Source: Gammaproteobacteria bacterium (GTDB lineage Bacteria > Pseudomonadota > Gammaproteobacteria > Pseudomonadales > Azotimanducaceae). From it: a stretch of 48,704 nucleotides of DNA. Shown in pieces: positions 9,055 to 17,573 of the stretch. The notes beneath the pieces are model-generated. The model worked only from the letters and a program-made list of their open reading frames with translations, was not told the origin of the DNA and did not search any database. Where the stretch lies: assembly GCA_026709225.1 (NCBI GenBank), contig JAPOTJ010000072.1:1-48704 (forward strand), read 5' to 3'. How positions within the stretch are numbered: the first letter of the stretch is position 1; each line of letters starts with the position of its first letter. Position numbers and translations under genes: made by a program.

Positions 9055-11826
9055 ATGATGAAAGGCTTGCTACGCAACCTTGTAGGTTCCAAGAACGAGC
9101 GCGAACTCAAGCGTATGCGCGCGACCGCCGCGCGCATCAACGAGCTCGAGAGCACGTTCAAGGCGCAGTCGAGCGAGCAGCTTGCCCAGATTGGACCGGC
9201 GCTCAAAGCGCGTATGGCTGACGGCGAGCCGCTCGATGCGTTGCTGCCCGAGTGCTTCGCTGCCGTGCGCGAGTCCGCATATCGCTTTCTTGCCATGCGT
9301 CATTTTGACGTGCAGCTCTTGGGCGGCGTTGCCCTGCATGAGGGGCGCATCGCCGAAATGCGTACCGGCGAGGGCAAGACGCTCGTTGCCACCCTGCCCG
9401 CGGCGCTCAATGCACTCGCCGGCGACAATGTGCATATCGTCACCGTGAATGACTATCTGGCGCGCCGCGACGCTGAATGGATGGCACCGGCCTACCGTGG
9501 TATTGGCCTTGAAGTCGGCGTCATTCAATCCGGACAAAACCCGCAGGAGAAGCGTGCCGCCTACGCCGCTGATATCACCTACGGCACCAACAACGAATTC
9601 GGTTTTGACTACCTGCGCGACAACATGGCGTTTGCCGCGTCCGAGCGCGTGCAGCGTGGATTAAGGTACGCGATTGTCGATGAAGTCGATTCAATTCTCA
9701 TTGACGAGGCGCGCACGCCGCTGATTATTTCCGGCCCGGCCGAGCGCAGCACCGAGCTCTATGTGCGCATGAACGAGATCGCGCCAAGACTCAAGCGCCA
9801 AGTCGGCGGTACCTCAGACGATGATCCGGTCATAGAAGAAGGCGATTTTCTGCTCGATGAAAAGAACCGCCAGGTTGAACTGACCGAGCGCGGTCATTCG
9901 TTTGTTGAAGAACGCTTGCAGCGGCTCGGTCTGCTCGCCGCTGATGATAGCTTGTATGGTGCCCACAACTTGGCGCTGTTGCATCATGTGCACACGGCGC
10001 TGAAAGCGCATGTGCTCTTCAAGCGCGATGTCGAATACATCGTGCAGGACGGCCAGATTGTCATTGTTGACGAGCACACCGGCAGAACCATGCCGGGGCG
10101 CCGCTGGTCAGACGGCATCCATCAGGCGGTTGAGGCCAAGGAAGGCGTCGCTATACAGCAGGAAAGCCAAACGCTTGCTTCGACGACCTTCCAGAACTAC
10201 TTTCGCCTCTTCGACAAGCTCGCGGGCATGACCGGCACGGCGGACACCGAAGCTTTTGAGTTCAAGCAGATCTACGGGCTCGACGTGGTAGTGGTGCCCA
10301 CCCACAAGCCGATGGTCCGCGATGATCGAAACGATCTCGTCTTCTGCACCGAAGCCGAGAAGTTCGATGCCATCATCGAGGATGTGCTCGATTGCCGCGA
10401 GCGCGGTCAGCCCGCCTTGGTCGGCACCGTATCGGTGGAATCTTCCGAGCGCCTGTCGCGCGAACTGACCAAGCGAAAGATCCCGCACAAGGTGTTGAAT
10501 GCCAAGCATCACGAGAAGGAAGCCGAGGTCGTCGCGCAGGCGGGTCGCAAGGGGGCGGTGACGATCGCCACCAACATGGCCGGTCGCGGCACCGACATTG
10601 TGCTCGGCGGCAATCCGCAGGTGCTGTGCGAGGGTGACGGCATGAGCGAGGCAGAGCGGGTGCAAGCGCGGCACGCTTGGGAAGAAGAACACGCTTCTGT
10701 GCTCGCCGCTGGCGGCCTGCACATCGTTGGCACCGAGCGGCACGAATCGAGGCGCATCGACAATCAGCTTCGCGGGCGCTCAGGCCGGCAAGGCGACCCG
10801 GGCTCGTCGGCCTTCTATTTGTCGCTTGAAGACAACCTCATGCGCATCTTCCTGTCGCCGCGAATGCAAGAGATGTTTGTCTCTCTCGCCGGATCAAGCG
10901 GCGAGTCGATCTCGCACCGCTCGCTCGACAAGTCGATTGAGCGAGCGCAGCGCAAAGTCGAAGGCCGCAACTTCGACGTGCGCAAGAACTTGCTCGAGTT
11001 TGACGATGTCGCCAACGATCAGCGCCAGGTCATCTACGCGCAGCGCAACGAATTGATGGAATCGGAAAGCGTCTCTGAAACGGTGGATCTCATTTGCGAT
11101 GAAGTGGTCGAGAACTTGGTCCTCTCCCATGTGCCGCGCGAGAGTATTGATGAGCAGTGGGATATTGAAGGCTTGCAGCAGGTGCTTCGCAATGACCTCG
11201 CGCTCGATCCGCCTGTCGCCGACTGGGCGCGCGATGAGCCGGAGCTTGTCGCAGAGGACATACTGGAACGAATTGTGCAGCGTTCGCGGACAAGCTACGC
11301 CAAGCGCAAGCAAGATTGGGAAGCCGTCGGCATTGAGCCAAACCTGGTCGAGAAGCAGATCATGCTGCAAGTGCTTGATCAGCGCTGGAAGGAGCATCTC
11401 GCCAACATGGACTATCTGCGGCAAGGCATACACCTGCGCGCCTATGCGCAGAAGCAGCCCAAACAGGAGTACAAACGCGAGTCCTTCGAGCTGTTCTCTG
11501 AACTGCTGGACAACATTAAATTTGACTTTGTGCGTTTGATCACGCGCCTCAAGATCGAGCCGCGCGAGGATATTGAAGCGCGTGAGCGCGAACGGCGCAG
11601 CGCCGCAAGCGCTTCTATGCGCTATTCACATGCTGCGCCGGAGGCCGGCGATGACGCCGGGCGGAAACGCACCCCCGCGGCGCCGCGCAAGGCACGATCG
11701 AATGTCGCGAGCTTCGCGCGCTCGACGCGAAAAATTGGCCGCAACGAACCCTGTCCCTGCGGTTCGGGCCTCAAATACAAGCAGTGCCACGGCAGGGCTG
11801 GTAGTGCTGAGCAGCGCGCCTCATGA
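9055..11826 (+). CDS. secA: SecA preprotein translocase ATPase
   Basis: Motor ATPase that pushes unfolded preproteins through SecYEG. 923 aa. Walker A MRTGEGKT at about 102-109, helicase-like [16 protein letters not shown] at about 209-223, and motif V/VI region [13 protein letters not shown] and [21 protein letters not shown] are intact. The C-terminus is a zinc-binding SEC-C tail, [17 protein letters not shown]. Two adjacent ATGs (9055 and 9058) begin the [12 protein letters not shown]-terminus; the upstream in-frame His-rich extension from 9004 is unlikely to be translated. The stop overlaps the argJ start (ATGA). Confidence 0.97.
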   Translation: MMKGLLRNLVGSKNERELKRMRATAARINELESTFKAQSSEQLAQIGPALKARMADGEPLDALLPECFAAVRESAYRFLAMRHFDVQLLGGVALHEGRIAEMRTGEGKTLVATLPAALNALAGDNVHIVTVNDYLARRDAEWMAPAYRGIGLEVGVIQSGQNPQEKRAAYAADITYGTNNEFGFDYLRDNMAFAASERVQRGLRYAIVDEVDSILIDEARTPLIISGPAERSTELYVRMNEIAPRLKRQVGGTSDDDPVIEEGDFLLDEKNRQVELTERGHSFVEERLQRLGLLAADDSLYGAHNLALLHHVHTALKAHVLFKRDVEYIVQDGQIVIVDEHTGRTMPGRRWSDGIHQAVEAKEGVAIQQESQTLASTTFQNYFRLFDKLAGMTGTADTEAFEFKQIYGLDVVVVPTHKPMVRDDRNDLVFCTEAEKFDAIIEDVLDCRERGQPALVGTVSVESSERLSRELTKRKIPHKVLNAKHHEKEAEVVAQAGRKGAVTIATNMAGRGTDIVLGGNPQVLCEGDGMSEAERVQARHAWEEEHASVLAAGGLHIVGTERHESRRIDNQLRGRSGRQGDPGSSAFYLSLEDNLMRIFLSPRMQEMFVSLAGSSGESISHRSLDKSIERAQRKVEGRNFDVRKNLLEFDDVANDQRQVIYAQRNELMESESVSETVDLICDEVVENLVLSHVPRESIDEQWDIEGLQQVLRNDLALDPPVADWARDEPELVAEDILERIVQRSRTSYAKRKQDWEAVGIEPNLVEKQIMLQVLDQRWKEHLANMDYLRQGIHLRAYAQKQPKQEYKRESFELFSELLDNIKFDFVRLITRLKIEPREDIEARERERRSAASASMRYSHAAPEAGDDAGRKRTPAAPRKARSNVASFARSTRKIGRNEPCPCGSGLKYKQCHGRAGSAEQRAS

Positions 11827-13022
11827 ACATCATTCGTGGCTGCCGGCTCGGCACAGGTCGAGGCGGCATTTCTGCATCAAAGTCCTACCAAGGCCGCGAC
11901 GATGTGCTGGTGATGGCGTTCGACGCCGGCGCTTCGGCCGCTGGCGTGTTCACGCAGAACGGCTTTCGCGCGCCGCCGGTCGATATCGCCGAAGCACGTC
12001 TTGCCGCTGGTGGGGTGAGGGCGCTCGTGGTCAATTCCGGCAATGCCAATGCCGCCACCGGCGAGGAAGGATACAAAAGAGCGCAGCAATGCTGTGCGCT
12101 TGTTGGCGGCCATCTAGGTATCGACGCTGAGGCTGCGCTGCCATTCTCAACGGGTGTCATTGGCGAGCAGCTGCCGATGCGCGCGATGCGCGCAGGCATT
12201 GAAGCGGCGGTCGCTAATCTGTCTGATGCCGGGTGGCTCGAAGCAGCGAAGGCGATCATGACCACAGACACAGTGCCGAAGCTCGAGTTCAGGCAAGTCT
12301 TGCGTGACGACTCCACGCTTGGTATCGCGGGCATCGCAAAGGGCGCTGGCATGATTGCACCCGACATGAAAGCGAAAACGGCGACCCTGCTCGCCTTTCT
12401 GGTCACTGATGCTCGGGTTGATCAGGCGGTTCTTTCGCGTCGCCTCACGACCTACTCTGAAACGTCGTTCAATCGCGTGACCGTCGATGGTGACACGTCC
12501 ACCAACGATGCCTGCGTGCTCGTGGCGACCGGCGCCTCCGGCGTCATAATCGACGATCACGCGCACGACTTCTGGGATGCGCTTGAGGAGGTCATGCAGA
12601 CGCTTTCGGGCGCGTTGATCGGAGACGCCGAAGGCGGCACCAAGTCGGTGCGCGTGGTTGTTGAAGGCGGGCACACAACAGATGAGAGCCTCAGCGTCGC
12701 GAGAAGCGTTGCCCAATCGCCGCTCGTCAAGACCGCCTTTTTTGCTGAAGACCCAAACTGGGGGCGCATCTGCATGGCGATCGGCAACGCCGGACTCGAA
12801 AGCTTCGATCAATCCCGTGTCAGCATTTCCATGGGAGACGTGCCGGTGATGGCCGCGGGGGTCATGAGCGAAGCCTACGACGAAGCGGCAGCGCGGCGCG
12901 TGATGCAGTCGGCTAACTACGACCTGCGCATCTCACTTGCAAGAGGCTCGGCGCGCGCTGAGATGCTGACGAGTGATCTTTCGCATGAATATGTCACAAT
13001 AAACGCCGACTACCGGACGTGA
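11823..13022 (+). CDS. argJ: ArgJ, glutamate N-acetyltransferase
   Basis: Ornithine acetyltransferase-type enzyme of the cyclic arginine pathway; transfers acetyl from N-acetylornithine to glutamate, and in bifunctional forms also uses acetyl-CoA. 399 aa. The precursor self-cleaves before a Thr, here within KTATLLAFL with Thr at about 188; the [10 protein letters not shown] and [14 protein letters not shown] motifs are typical. In the family the cleavage site is usually PNMATMLAF; here PDM is followed by four extra residues (KAKT) before ATLLAF. The ATG overlaps the secA stop, suggesting co-transcription. Mono- or bifunctionality cannot be told from sequence alone. Confidence 0.95.
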   Translation: MNIIRGCRLGTGRGGISASKSYQGRDDVLVMAFDAGASAAGVFTQNGFRAPPVDIAEARLAAGGVRALVVNSGNANAATGEEGYKRAQQCCALVGGHLGIDAEAALPFSTGVIGEQLPMRAMRAGIEAAVANLSDAGWLEAAKAIMTTDTVPKLEFRQVLRDDSTLGIAGIAKGAGMIAPDMKAKTATLLAFLVTDARVDQAVLSRRLTTYSETSFNRVTVDGDTSTNDACVLVATGASGVIIDDHAHDFWDALEEVMQTLSGALIGDAEGGTKSVRVVVEGGHTTDESLSVARSVAQSPLVKTAFFAEDPNWGRICMAIGNAGLESFDQSRVSISMGDVPVMAAGVMSEAYDEAAARRVMQSANYDLRISLARGSARAEMLTSDLSHEYVTINADYRT

Positions 13023-13048
13023 GCGAGCTGCGTCTCGCGCGTGTCCAT

Positions 13049-13124
13049 GCCGGAATAGCTCAGTCGGTAGAGCGACTGATTCGTAATCAGTAGGCCGGCG
13101 GTTCGATTCCGCCTTCCGGCACCA
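13049..13124 (+). tRNA. tRNA-Thr (CGT anticodon)
   Basis: 76-nt cloverleaf. Acceptor arms GCCGGAA and TTCCGGC pair perfectly, followed by A and an encoded CCA. The D-arm contains AGCTCAGTCGGTAGAGC. The anticodon arm is ACTGA-TTCGTAA-TCAGT, giving anticodon CGT (Thr). The T-arm contains GGTTCGATTCC. The AT-rich accessory block begins immediately after its CCA, consistent with a tRNA-flanking insertion hot spot, although I found no duplicated tRNA 3' end downstream. Confidence 0.97.
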
Positions 13125-13130
13125 ACGGTA

Positions 13131-13206
13131 TGAAGTTGTCCCCTTGAAAATCAACGATTTTCATTGATATTAAGCTATTGAAATATATATCAAAAGGACA
13201 AATTCA
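13131..13206. repeat. 76-bp imperfect inverted-repeat element after tRNA-Thr
   Basis: The left arm 13131-13147 (TGAAGTTGTCCCCTTGA) and the complement of the right arm 13190-13206 (TGAATTTGTCCTTTTGA) match at 14 of 17 positions. Inside is a second, perfect inverted repeat, TGAAAATC-AAC-GATTTTCA. The whole can fold into a long AT-rich hairpin starting 6 bases after the tRNA CCA. It may be a small non-autonomous element, an insertion end, or part of a tRNA terminator; only a single copy was noticed in this window. Confidence 0.5.
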
Positions 13207-13347
13207 AAGGTGTTAGGAAGTCTATAAAAATCCTTCGCCATATCTGGCCTCCCGTGTCAAATTGTTTGATTTACGTCGGAGGTACCTCTGACACGTAATT
13301 CGCTATACTCCAATCTTCTGTATTTCTTCCACTTCGGAGACTTCCAA
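13207..13347. promoter_or_regulatory. AT-rich upstream region of the secreted-protein pair
   Basis: No gene seen. An inverted repeat CGTGTCA...TGACACG sits upstream of a good -10-like hexamer (TATACT, near 13310), and a Shine-Dalgarno-like GGAGACTT precedes the ATG at 13348. No clear -35 at correct spacing was recognised. Plausible promoter and operator of the two-gene unit that follows. Confidence 0.35.
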
Positions 13348-13878
13348 ATGACAAGAACACTTCTCACGCTTGCGGTATTGACCGTGTTCGCAACCGGCAC
13401 CGCCCCCCTTCAAGCGCAAGTGCCGAGCAGCATTGATCTGGTGTTCAGCAACACGCAAGGTAGCAACCTTACGCAGCTTGAGGCAGGGCTAACCTACCAG
13501 TGCATCAAAGACCACATTCAATGCAAGCGCACCATGCCGGTTGCCTCGGTGTACAACGCCACAGCCCATGCCTCGGAAATCGCGCAGTGCTGCGACCTGC
13601 TTGAGGCGTGCTGGCATCTGACTTGGGAAGTCAGCATAGACACCGACGACGGCGGGCTACTTGATGACGGGATTGCTAACGGCACGAATCCGCAGGGCAT
13701 GACCACCCGCAACAACATCGGATTGCTTGAGTACGGCGCGAGGGAATGCCCAACGCGCCTCAGCCTGAACGGCGAAGCGCCGGGGCGTGGCATTGGAACA
13801 GGGACTACCACCGATCAAGAAACGACGCGGGCGGCGAAGGTGGACGCATTGAAGCGGCATCACGAGGCCATGAAGTGA
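13348..13878 (+). CDS. Secreted Cys-rich protein with TSP3-like motif, unknown function
   Basis: 176 aa. A clear signal peptide covers the first 24 or so residues (hydrophobic core LLTLAVLTVFATG, cleavage near LQAQ). The mature part contains seven cysteines, including CIKDHIQC and an adjacent CC pair. Further on, IDTDDGGLLDDGIANGTNPQ resembles a degenerate thrombospondin type-3 calcium-binding repeat (DxDxDGxxDxxExxNGTNP). I do not recognise the family. It overlaps the next gene by a GTGA stop/start, so the two secreted proteins are probably made together and may interact. The C-terminal 50 residues are polar. Confidence 0.75.
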   Translation: MTRTLLTLAVLTVFATGTAPLQAQVPSSIDLVFSNTQGSNLTQLEAGLTYQCIKDHIQCKRTMPVASVYNATAHASEIAQCCDLLEACWHLTWEVSIDTDDGGLLDDGIANGTNPQGMTTRNNIGLLEYGARECPTRLSLNGEAPGRGIGTGTTTDQETTRAAKVDALKRHHEAMK

Positions 13879-15716
13879 GGAATGTTCGCGCACTCGCTCT
13901 CGTAGCGGGCCTCGCGCTTGGCATCTCGCAATTGCACGCCCATTGGGGGCATGGGGGCGGGGATGAGAAAGGCGAGGAAGGCCGCACGGGGTGGGGGGAT
14001 GGAGGCAGTCCGCACAGCGATGCCGGTTGGGGGCGTGGCGGGGCGAGCCATGTAATTGCGGCATGGGGAAACGGCGGCGGTCCACAAGGCAAGACCGGAT
14101 GGGTCCCCCCCGGCGACGATACGGGTTTTGTCGAAATCATTAACGATAGGCTGCTTGTGTGGCGAGTGAATGCCGATTCTCGCCATCGCTATTCGTATTG
14201 GGCCAAGGGGCTTCCGTATTTAATTGGGAGGTACTTCCCCCGCGGAACATTCGATTTTATTGTGTTTGTCATACCGAGAGACTATGCAACTCATTTCTGG
14301 AATGGCAAATGTTGTGAATTTTTTAGTATGCACGCGGCGAACGATTCGGAAGGTGCAGACTTCGTTGCAACGGGTTTCGTGACGGTCCTCGATACAGGCG
14401 GGGGGGTAGTATTTCCTGGGGGCAATGATCGTGGGAGGGACTTATCTTACAACTTGCTCACCCATGAACTCTTGCACAAATGGACGGTCGCCGGGTTGCC
14501 AGACGGATGCGTCCGAGACATTCGCGGGCGCGGAACAGGGCATTGGGGTTTTTCCAGTGCGAACGGGATACATGGCGGCTATGATAAAAACACACTTGAG
14601 GACAGGGGCGGCGGCGTGTATGTCATGAACAGATTCAGCGAAAAGGGCGGGTATGGGCATTTATCGCCAATCGAGTTGTATTCAATGGGACTCGCCACCG
14701 CAGACGAAGCGCCAAGCCTAGATTGTTTGGTCAACGCAAGGGATGCTTCCCATTTTACTGATGGGTTAGGAAACGAGAAAATGAGTGTTCGAGCTGACGG
14801 CGTCCGCACCTACAGCATGGCGCAATACCTGCAATCTATTTCGTCATGGAGAGAAACACACGTTGCGCAGAAAGAGCGAAAGACGGAGTTTAGGATGCTT
14901 GCCGTCGCGCCGGTGTTCGATACGAAACTACCCGGCGCCATCGCAAATTTTGATAATGATGTATTGAATGCTGTCGCGCAGACGCTTGAAAGGTACGAGG
15001 ACCTTGTAACGCGAAACAGCGATGAGGACGGATTCATCTCATTTTATGAGGCGACAAATGGTCGTGCCACCATGAAAACCAGCATCGAGGATGTTTTCTT
15101 AGATTCAGGTGAGGCAAGGCACTGTTCAGTGTGTGAAAGCGAATTGCTCAACGCTGTAAGAAACCTATATGCGAACTTTGTGCAGGTGTTAATTGAGGCT
15201 GGCGCGGATGTGAACGAAAAGGATGTTTACGGCAATACGCCCCTTCACTGGGCGACTCTGAGGGGCGATGATGCGGCTATTGCGAAGCTGCTGATCGAAG
15301 CTGGATCGGACACGGAAACCCAAGACAGCAGGGGCAGCACGCCGCTTCACTGGGCCGTAAGCGATGGCAACTTGAGCATAGCGCGGTTGCTGATCGAAGC
15401 TGGCGCAGACGTAAATCGACAACGCACAGACGGCGCAGCCCCGCTTCACTTGGCGGTGTTGCATGTGGAGATGGCACGAGCCCTGATCGACGACGGCGCG
15501 AACATAGAACTCCGGGACAGCAGAGGCAATACACCACTTCACTGGGCGGCGTATTACGGCGGTATGGACACTGCGAAGCTGCTGATCGACGAAGGCGCGA
15601 ACCTGAACGCCAAGCACAACAACGGCAACACGCCGCTTGACTTTGCGGAGCAACAAGGCCATGAGGACATTGCGAAGCTTCTACGCGATGCGGGCGCGGA
15701 GGAATCAGAAGAGTAG
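13875..15716 (+). CDS. Secreted HExxH metalloprotease-like protein with EF-hand-like loop and ankyrin repeats
   Basis: 613 aa from the GTG at 13875, chosen because a typical signal peptide (VRNVRALALVAGLALGISQLHA) follows and because it overlaps the preceding stop. Residues 23-75 hold four imperfect WGxGG repeats of about 12 residues. A putative protease region follows, with HELLH at 197-201 (HExxH zinc motif) and GHLSPIELYSMGL further on. NSDEDGFISFYE near 381-392 fits a 12-residue EF-hand calcium loop. The C-terminal 170 residues are an N-capping half-repeat plus five ankyrin repeats (GNTPLHWA, LLIEAGADVN). The combination suggests a secreted effector acting on proteins, perhaps of a eukaryotic host; this is inference. 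The third zinc ligand is not identified. Confidence 0.8.
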   Translation: MRNVRALALVAGLALGISQLHAHWGHGGGDEKGEEGRTGWGDGGSPHSDAGWGRGGASHVIAAWGNGGGPQGKTGWVPPGDDTGFVEIINDRLLVWRVNADSRHRYSYWAKGLPYLIGRYFPRGTFDFIVFVIPRDYATHFWNGKCCEFFSMHAANDSEGADFVATGFVTVLDTGGGVVFPGGNDRGRDLSYNLLTHELLHKWTVAGLPDGCVRDIRGRGTGHWGFSSANGIHGGYDKNTLEDRGGGVYVMNRFSEKGGYGHLSPIELYSMGLATADEAPSLDCLVNARDASHFTDGLGNEKMSVRADGVRTYSMAQYLQSISSWRETHVAQKERKTEFRMLAVAPVFDTKLPGAIANFDNDVLNAVAQTLERYEDLVTRNSDEDGFISFYEATNGRATMKTSIEDVFLDSGEARHCSVCESELLNAVRNLYANFVQVLIEAGADVNEKDVYGNTPLHWATLRGDDAAIAKLLIEAGSDTETQDSRGSTPLHWAVSDGNLSIARLLIEAGADVNRQRTDGAAPLHLAVLHVEMARALIDDGANIELRDSRGNTPLHWAAYYGGMDTAKLLIDEGANLNAKHNNGNTPLDFAEQQGHEDIAKLLRDAGAEESEE

Positions 15717-16259
15717 GGGTATGTTGCAAGGGATCATTGAAGCAGAGACCGAGAGTCTGCTCCGTCACGCAGTTTGCGCACTTCCCCGCAAGGTGTTTGT
15801 CGCATCGTTAAGCCTATTGAGTACCCTTTGAGGAAATATGTATGAGTTGCTCCCCAATTTTCGGACCGGTTGCTACGGCGTGCTCCAAGCTTAAGAAGGA
15901 GACACAGGAATGGGGAGCGCCTCAGAAAGGAGGGGTCGTTGGCGCAGGCATCAATCTTCAACCTTTGGAGAACTAAGGATGCAGGCAGCGTCGGGGCATC
16001 CATTCATTCGCTCAGAGTTGAGAGTGCGCAGTCACCTGTCGAACAAGGTGCAACTCTTGCGGATATGCCAGAAGTTGGTCTATGGAAATCACCATTGACG
16101 CCGGGTCACTATGCTCGTGCCCAATTAGCAGGAAAGAATGCGATGGCAAGATGGAGATATCAGCAGTGAATTGTTGAGAGTTATATACTTGATTTCTAGA
16201 CAAAGACAACGAACTCGCGGTCGCATTTCGTCTTGATTGCCTTTGTTTCAGGAGTAGCC
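15717..16259. other. Intergenic stretch with IS-end-like repeats, no confident gene
   Basis: About 540 bases. The left part carries the inverted-repeat ends described separately. From 15909 a Shine-Dalgarno (AAGGAGACAC) precedes an ATG opening a 62-codon frame, and an overlapping frame of 99 codons (15870-16169) is also open. Neither translation is recognisable; one short piece (QASIFNLWRTKDAG) vaguely recalls the helix-turn-helix of IS3-type OrfA. The simplest reading is decayed mobile-element DNA. A Shine-Dalgarno for the next gene (AGGAGTAGCC) lies at the right end. Confidence 0.4.
15843..15924. mobile_element. 82-bp IS/MITE-like remnant with inverted ends
   Basis: It starts TGAGTTGCTCCCCAATTTTC (15843 on) and ends TGGGGAGCGCCTCA (15911-15924), which is nearly the reverse complement of the start. 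TG...CA ends are typical of IS3-family elements. The interior is too short for a transposase, so this is either a MITE-like element or an internally deleted IS. A third copy of the end lies at 17517-17541. No flanking target duplication was seen. Confidence 0.45.
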
Positions 16260-16757
16260 ATGTTTCCGATCACACACATTGCACCGGCGAGAAGCGAAGT
16301 CGCAGCAAAAGCTGCAGATGCACTGTGCAATGCAAGCTTGTGGGACACGCTTTGTGAAACATGTTTATGGCAGTTGCCAACATTCGAGGGTGAGCCTGTG
16401 CATGACGCAGATTCAGCGTTGGCGGCGATGCTTGACTATTTGACCGAGCCAATGCATCGACCTCGGGAATTACGCGAAGCGTTCATTCATGCGATCGGTG
16501 AAGACACAGTACGTGCGTTGCTAATGCAATTTGGGCGAAGTGCGTTGTCGCATTCATCGTGGCGTGCATGGAAGCGGTTTTTTGATATCCCTTTTGAGCC
16601 AGAGGATGATGACTTGGGACAGTTCGCCGATGGATGGGCATTGCCCGTCGGTCATGATCGTCCGTATCAACAGGGTGATATCCCCGCCATTGAGCCAGAC
16701 GAGAATTTGACGTGGGGATGCGATCCACAAGGCAAAATCTTCCCCATTCCAATTTGA
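16260..16757 (+). CDS. Small protein upstream of nucleotidyltransferase, putative antitoxin partner
   Basis: 165 aa from the ATG at 16260, which has a good Shine-Dalgarno (AGGAG) 6 bases upstream; a TTG-started form nine residues longer is less likely. Soluble and acidic (FEPEDDDLGQFADGW), with no signal peptide or membrane segment. No family recognised. The stop is 5 bases before the start of an AbiEii-like nucleotidyltransferase gene, so the two form an operon. By analogy with AbiE-type pairs it may be the antitoxin, but it lacks an obvious winged-helix AbiEi pattern. More AT-rich than the dcw genes. Confidence 0.65.
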   Translation: MFPITHIAPARSEVAAKAADALCNASLWDTLCETCLWQLPTFEGEPVHDADSALAAMLDYLTEPMHRPRELREAFIHAIGEDTVRALLMQFGRSALSHSSWRAWKRFFDIPFEPEDDDLGQFADGWALPVGHDRPYQQGDIPAIEPDENLTWGCDPQGKIFPIPI

Positions 16758-16762
16758 AGCCG

Positions 16763-17476
16763 ATGTCATTCTTCGAGTCTCTTGACGGGAAGATCCAAGC
16801 AATTTGGTCAGCACTGGGGCGAACAGGGAATCGTTATGTGCTCGTTGGAGGGACTGCGATTGCCTGGCAAATTGGGCATCGCGTGTCGTATGACATTGAT
16901 CTCGTGACAAGCGATGCTGTAGAGCATCCACGAATACTTCGTAAGCGATGGAATCATGCGGAGATTGGAAAGCACAAGATTATTCGAAGGAAGCCCGATC
17001 ACTATGTGAAATTCTTCGCTACAACTACAACACCGAAAATCGATGTACATGGAAAATTGACAGGGCGCGGGTGTATCGCCTTACCTTCAGTTGCCGACAA
17101 CGGTTTGAGAATCGCTTCATTGACAGACTTGCTTGCGCAAAAGATGATCGCCATGTGTCATCGTCGAGAACAGCGAGACGGCATTGATGTCGCAGCGATT
17201 ATTCAAGACGGACGGGCTGATATCGACCTCGCACTCGATGCGCTATGTGACGAATATTATGGGGTGGGAGAAGACGAAGTGGAAAACTTGCTCACAACCC
17301 TCGCAGATATCGATATTTCGCCGTGGCGAAATATCGCTGGACTAGATGGTTTGTTATCAGCATTGCAGTTGCACACTCCACGACTATTAAAACGTGTCTC
17401 CTATGATATACAAGGACCTGTGCGCTTGTTACCACCGAACACGACAAGTGACGACGGAGGACACTGCGGGCGTTAG
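16763..17476 (+). CDS. AbiEii-like nucleotidyltransferase, putative toxin
   Basis: 237 aa from the ATG at 16763; an in-frame start at 16712 lies inside the previous gene. Nucleotidyltransferase fold core: VLVGGTAIAWQIGHRVSYDIDLV at residues 26-48 holds the GG turn (29-30) and the metal-binding D44-I-D46. LTDLLAQKMIAMCHRREQRDGIDVAAI resembles the AbiEii K/R-rich D motif (DxxxxKxxAxxxRxxxRDxxD). Family members act as toxins, some by modifying tRNA. Likely works with the gene directly upstream. The pair sits between IS-end-like repeats in a tRNA-adjacent accessory block, consistent with horizontal transfer. Confidence 0.75.
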   Translation: MSFFESLDGKIQAIWSALGRTGNRYVLVGGTAIAWQIGHRVSYDIDLVTSDAVEHPRILRKRWNHAEIGKHKIIRRKPDHYVKFFATTTTPKIDVHGKLTGRGCIALPSVADNGLRIASLTDLLAQKMIAMCHRREQRDGIDVAAIIQDGRADIDLALDALCDEYYGVGEDEVENLLTTLADIDISPWRNIAGLDGLLSALQLHTPRLLKRVSYDIQGPVRLLPPNTTSDDGGHCGR

Positions 17477-17516
17477 CACTCCATAGACAGCCTTCTATAA
17501 TGAAAATGGAAGTCGA

Positions 17517-17541
17517 CACCGGAAATATGGGGAGCACCTCA
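17517..17541. repeat. IS-end-like inverted repeat, right copy
   Basis: Read on the minus strand, this 25-base stretch begins TGAGGTGCTCCCCATATTTC and matches the plus-strand sequence at 15843-15867 at about 18 of 25 positions, including TGAG, TGCTCCCCA and TTTC. Together the two could bound a 1699-bp unit (15843-17541) containing the nucleotidyltransferase pair. It lies 33 bases before the AbgT start codon. Confidence 0.5.
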
Positions 17542-17573
17542 CCTACCGCCAGCGTTTCTCATCAATTACTGCC

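Noticed and set aside
15870-16169. 99-codon frame between the ankyrin gene and the toxin-like pair
   Set aside because: Overlaps another equally open frame, has no Shine-Dalgarno of its own and only a vague resemblance to an IS3 OrfA helix-turn-helix.
13049-17541. Genomic island with att duplication at tRNA-Thr
   Set aside because: No copy of the tRNA 3' end and no integrase gene was found downstream; only base composition and accessory gene content support an island.
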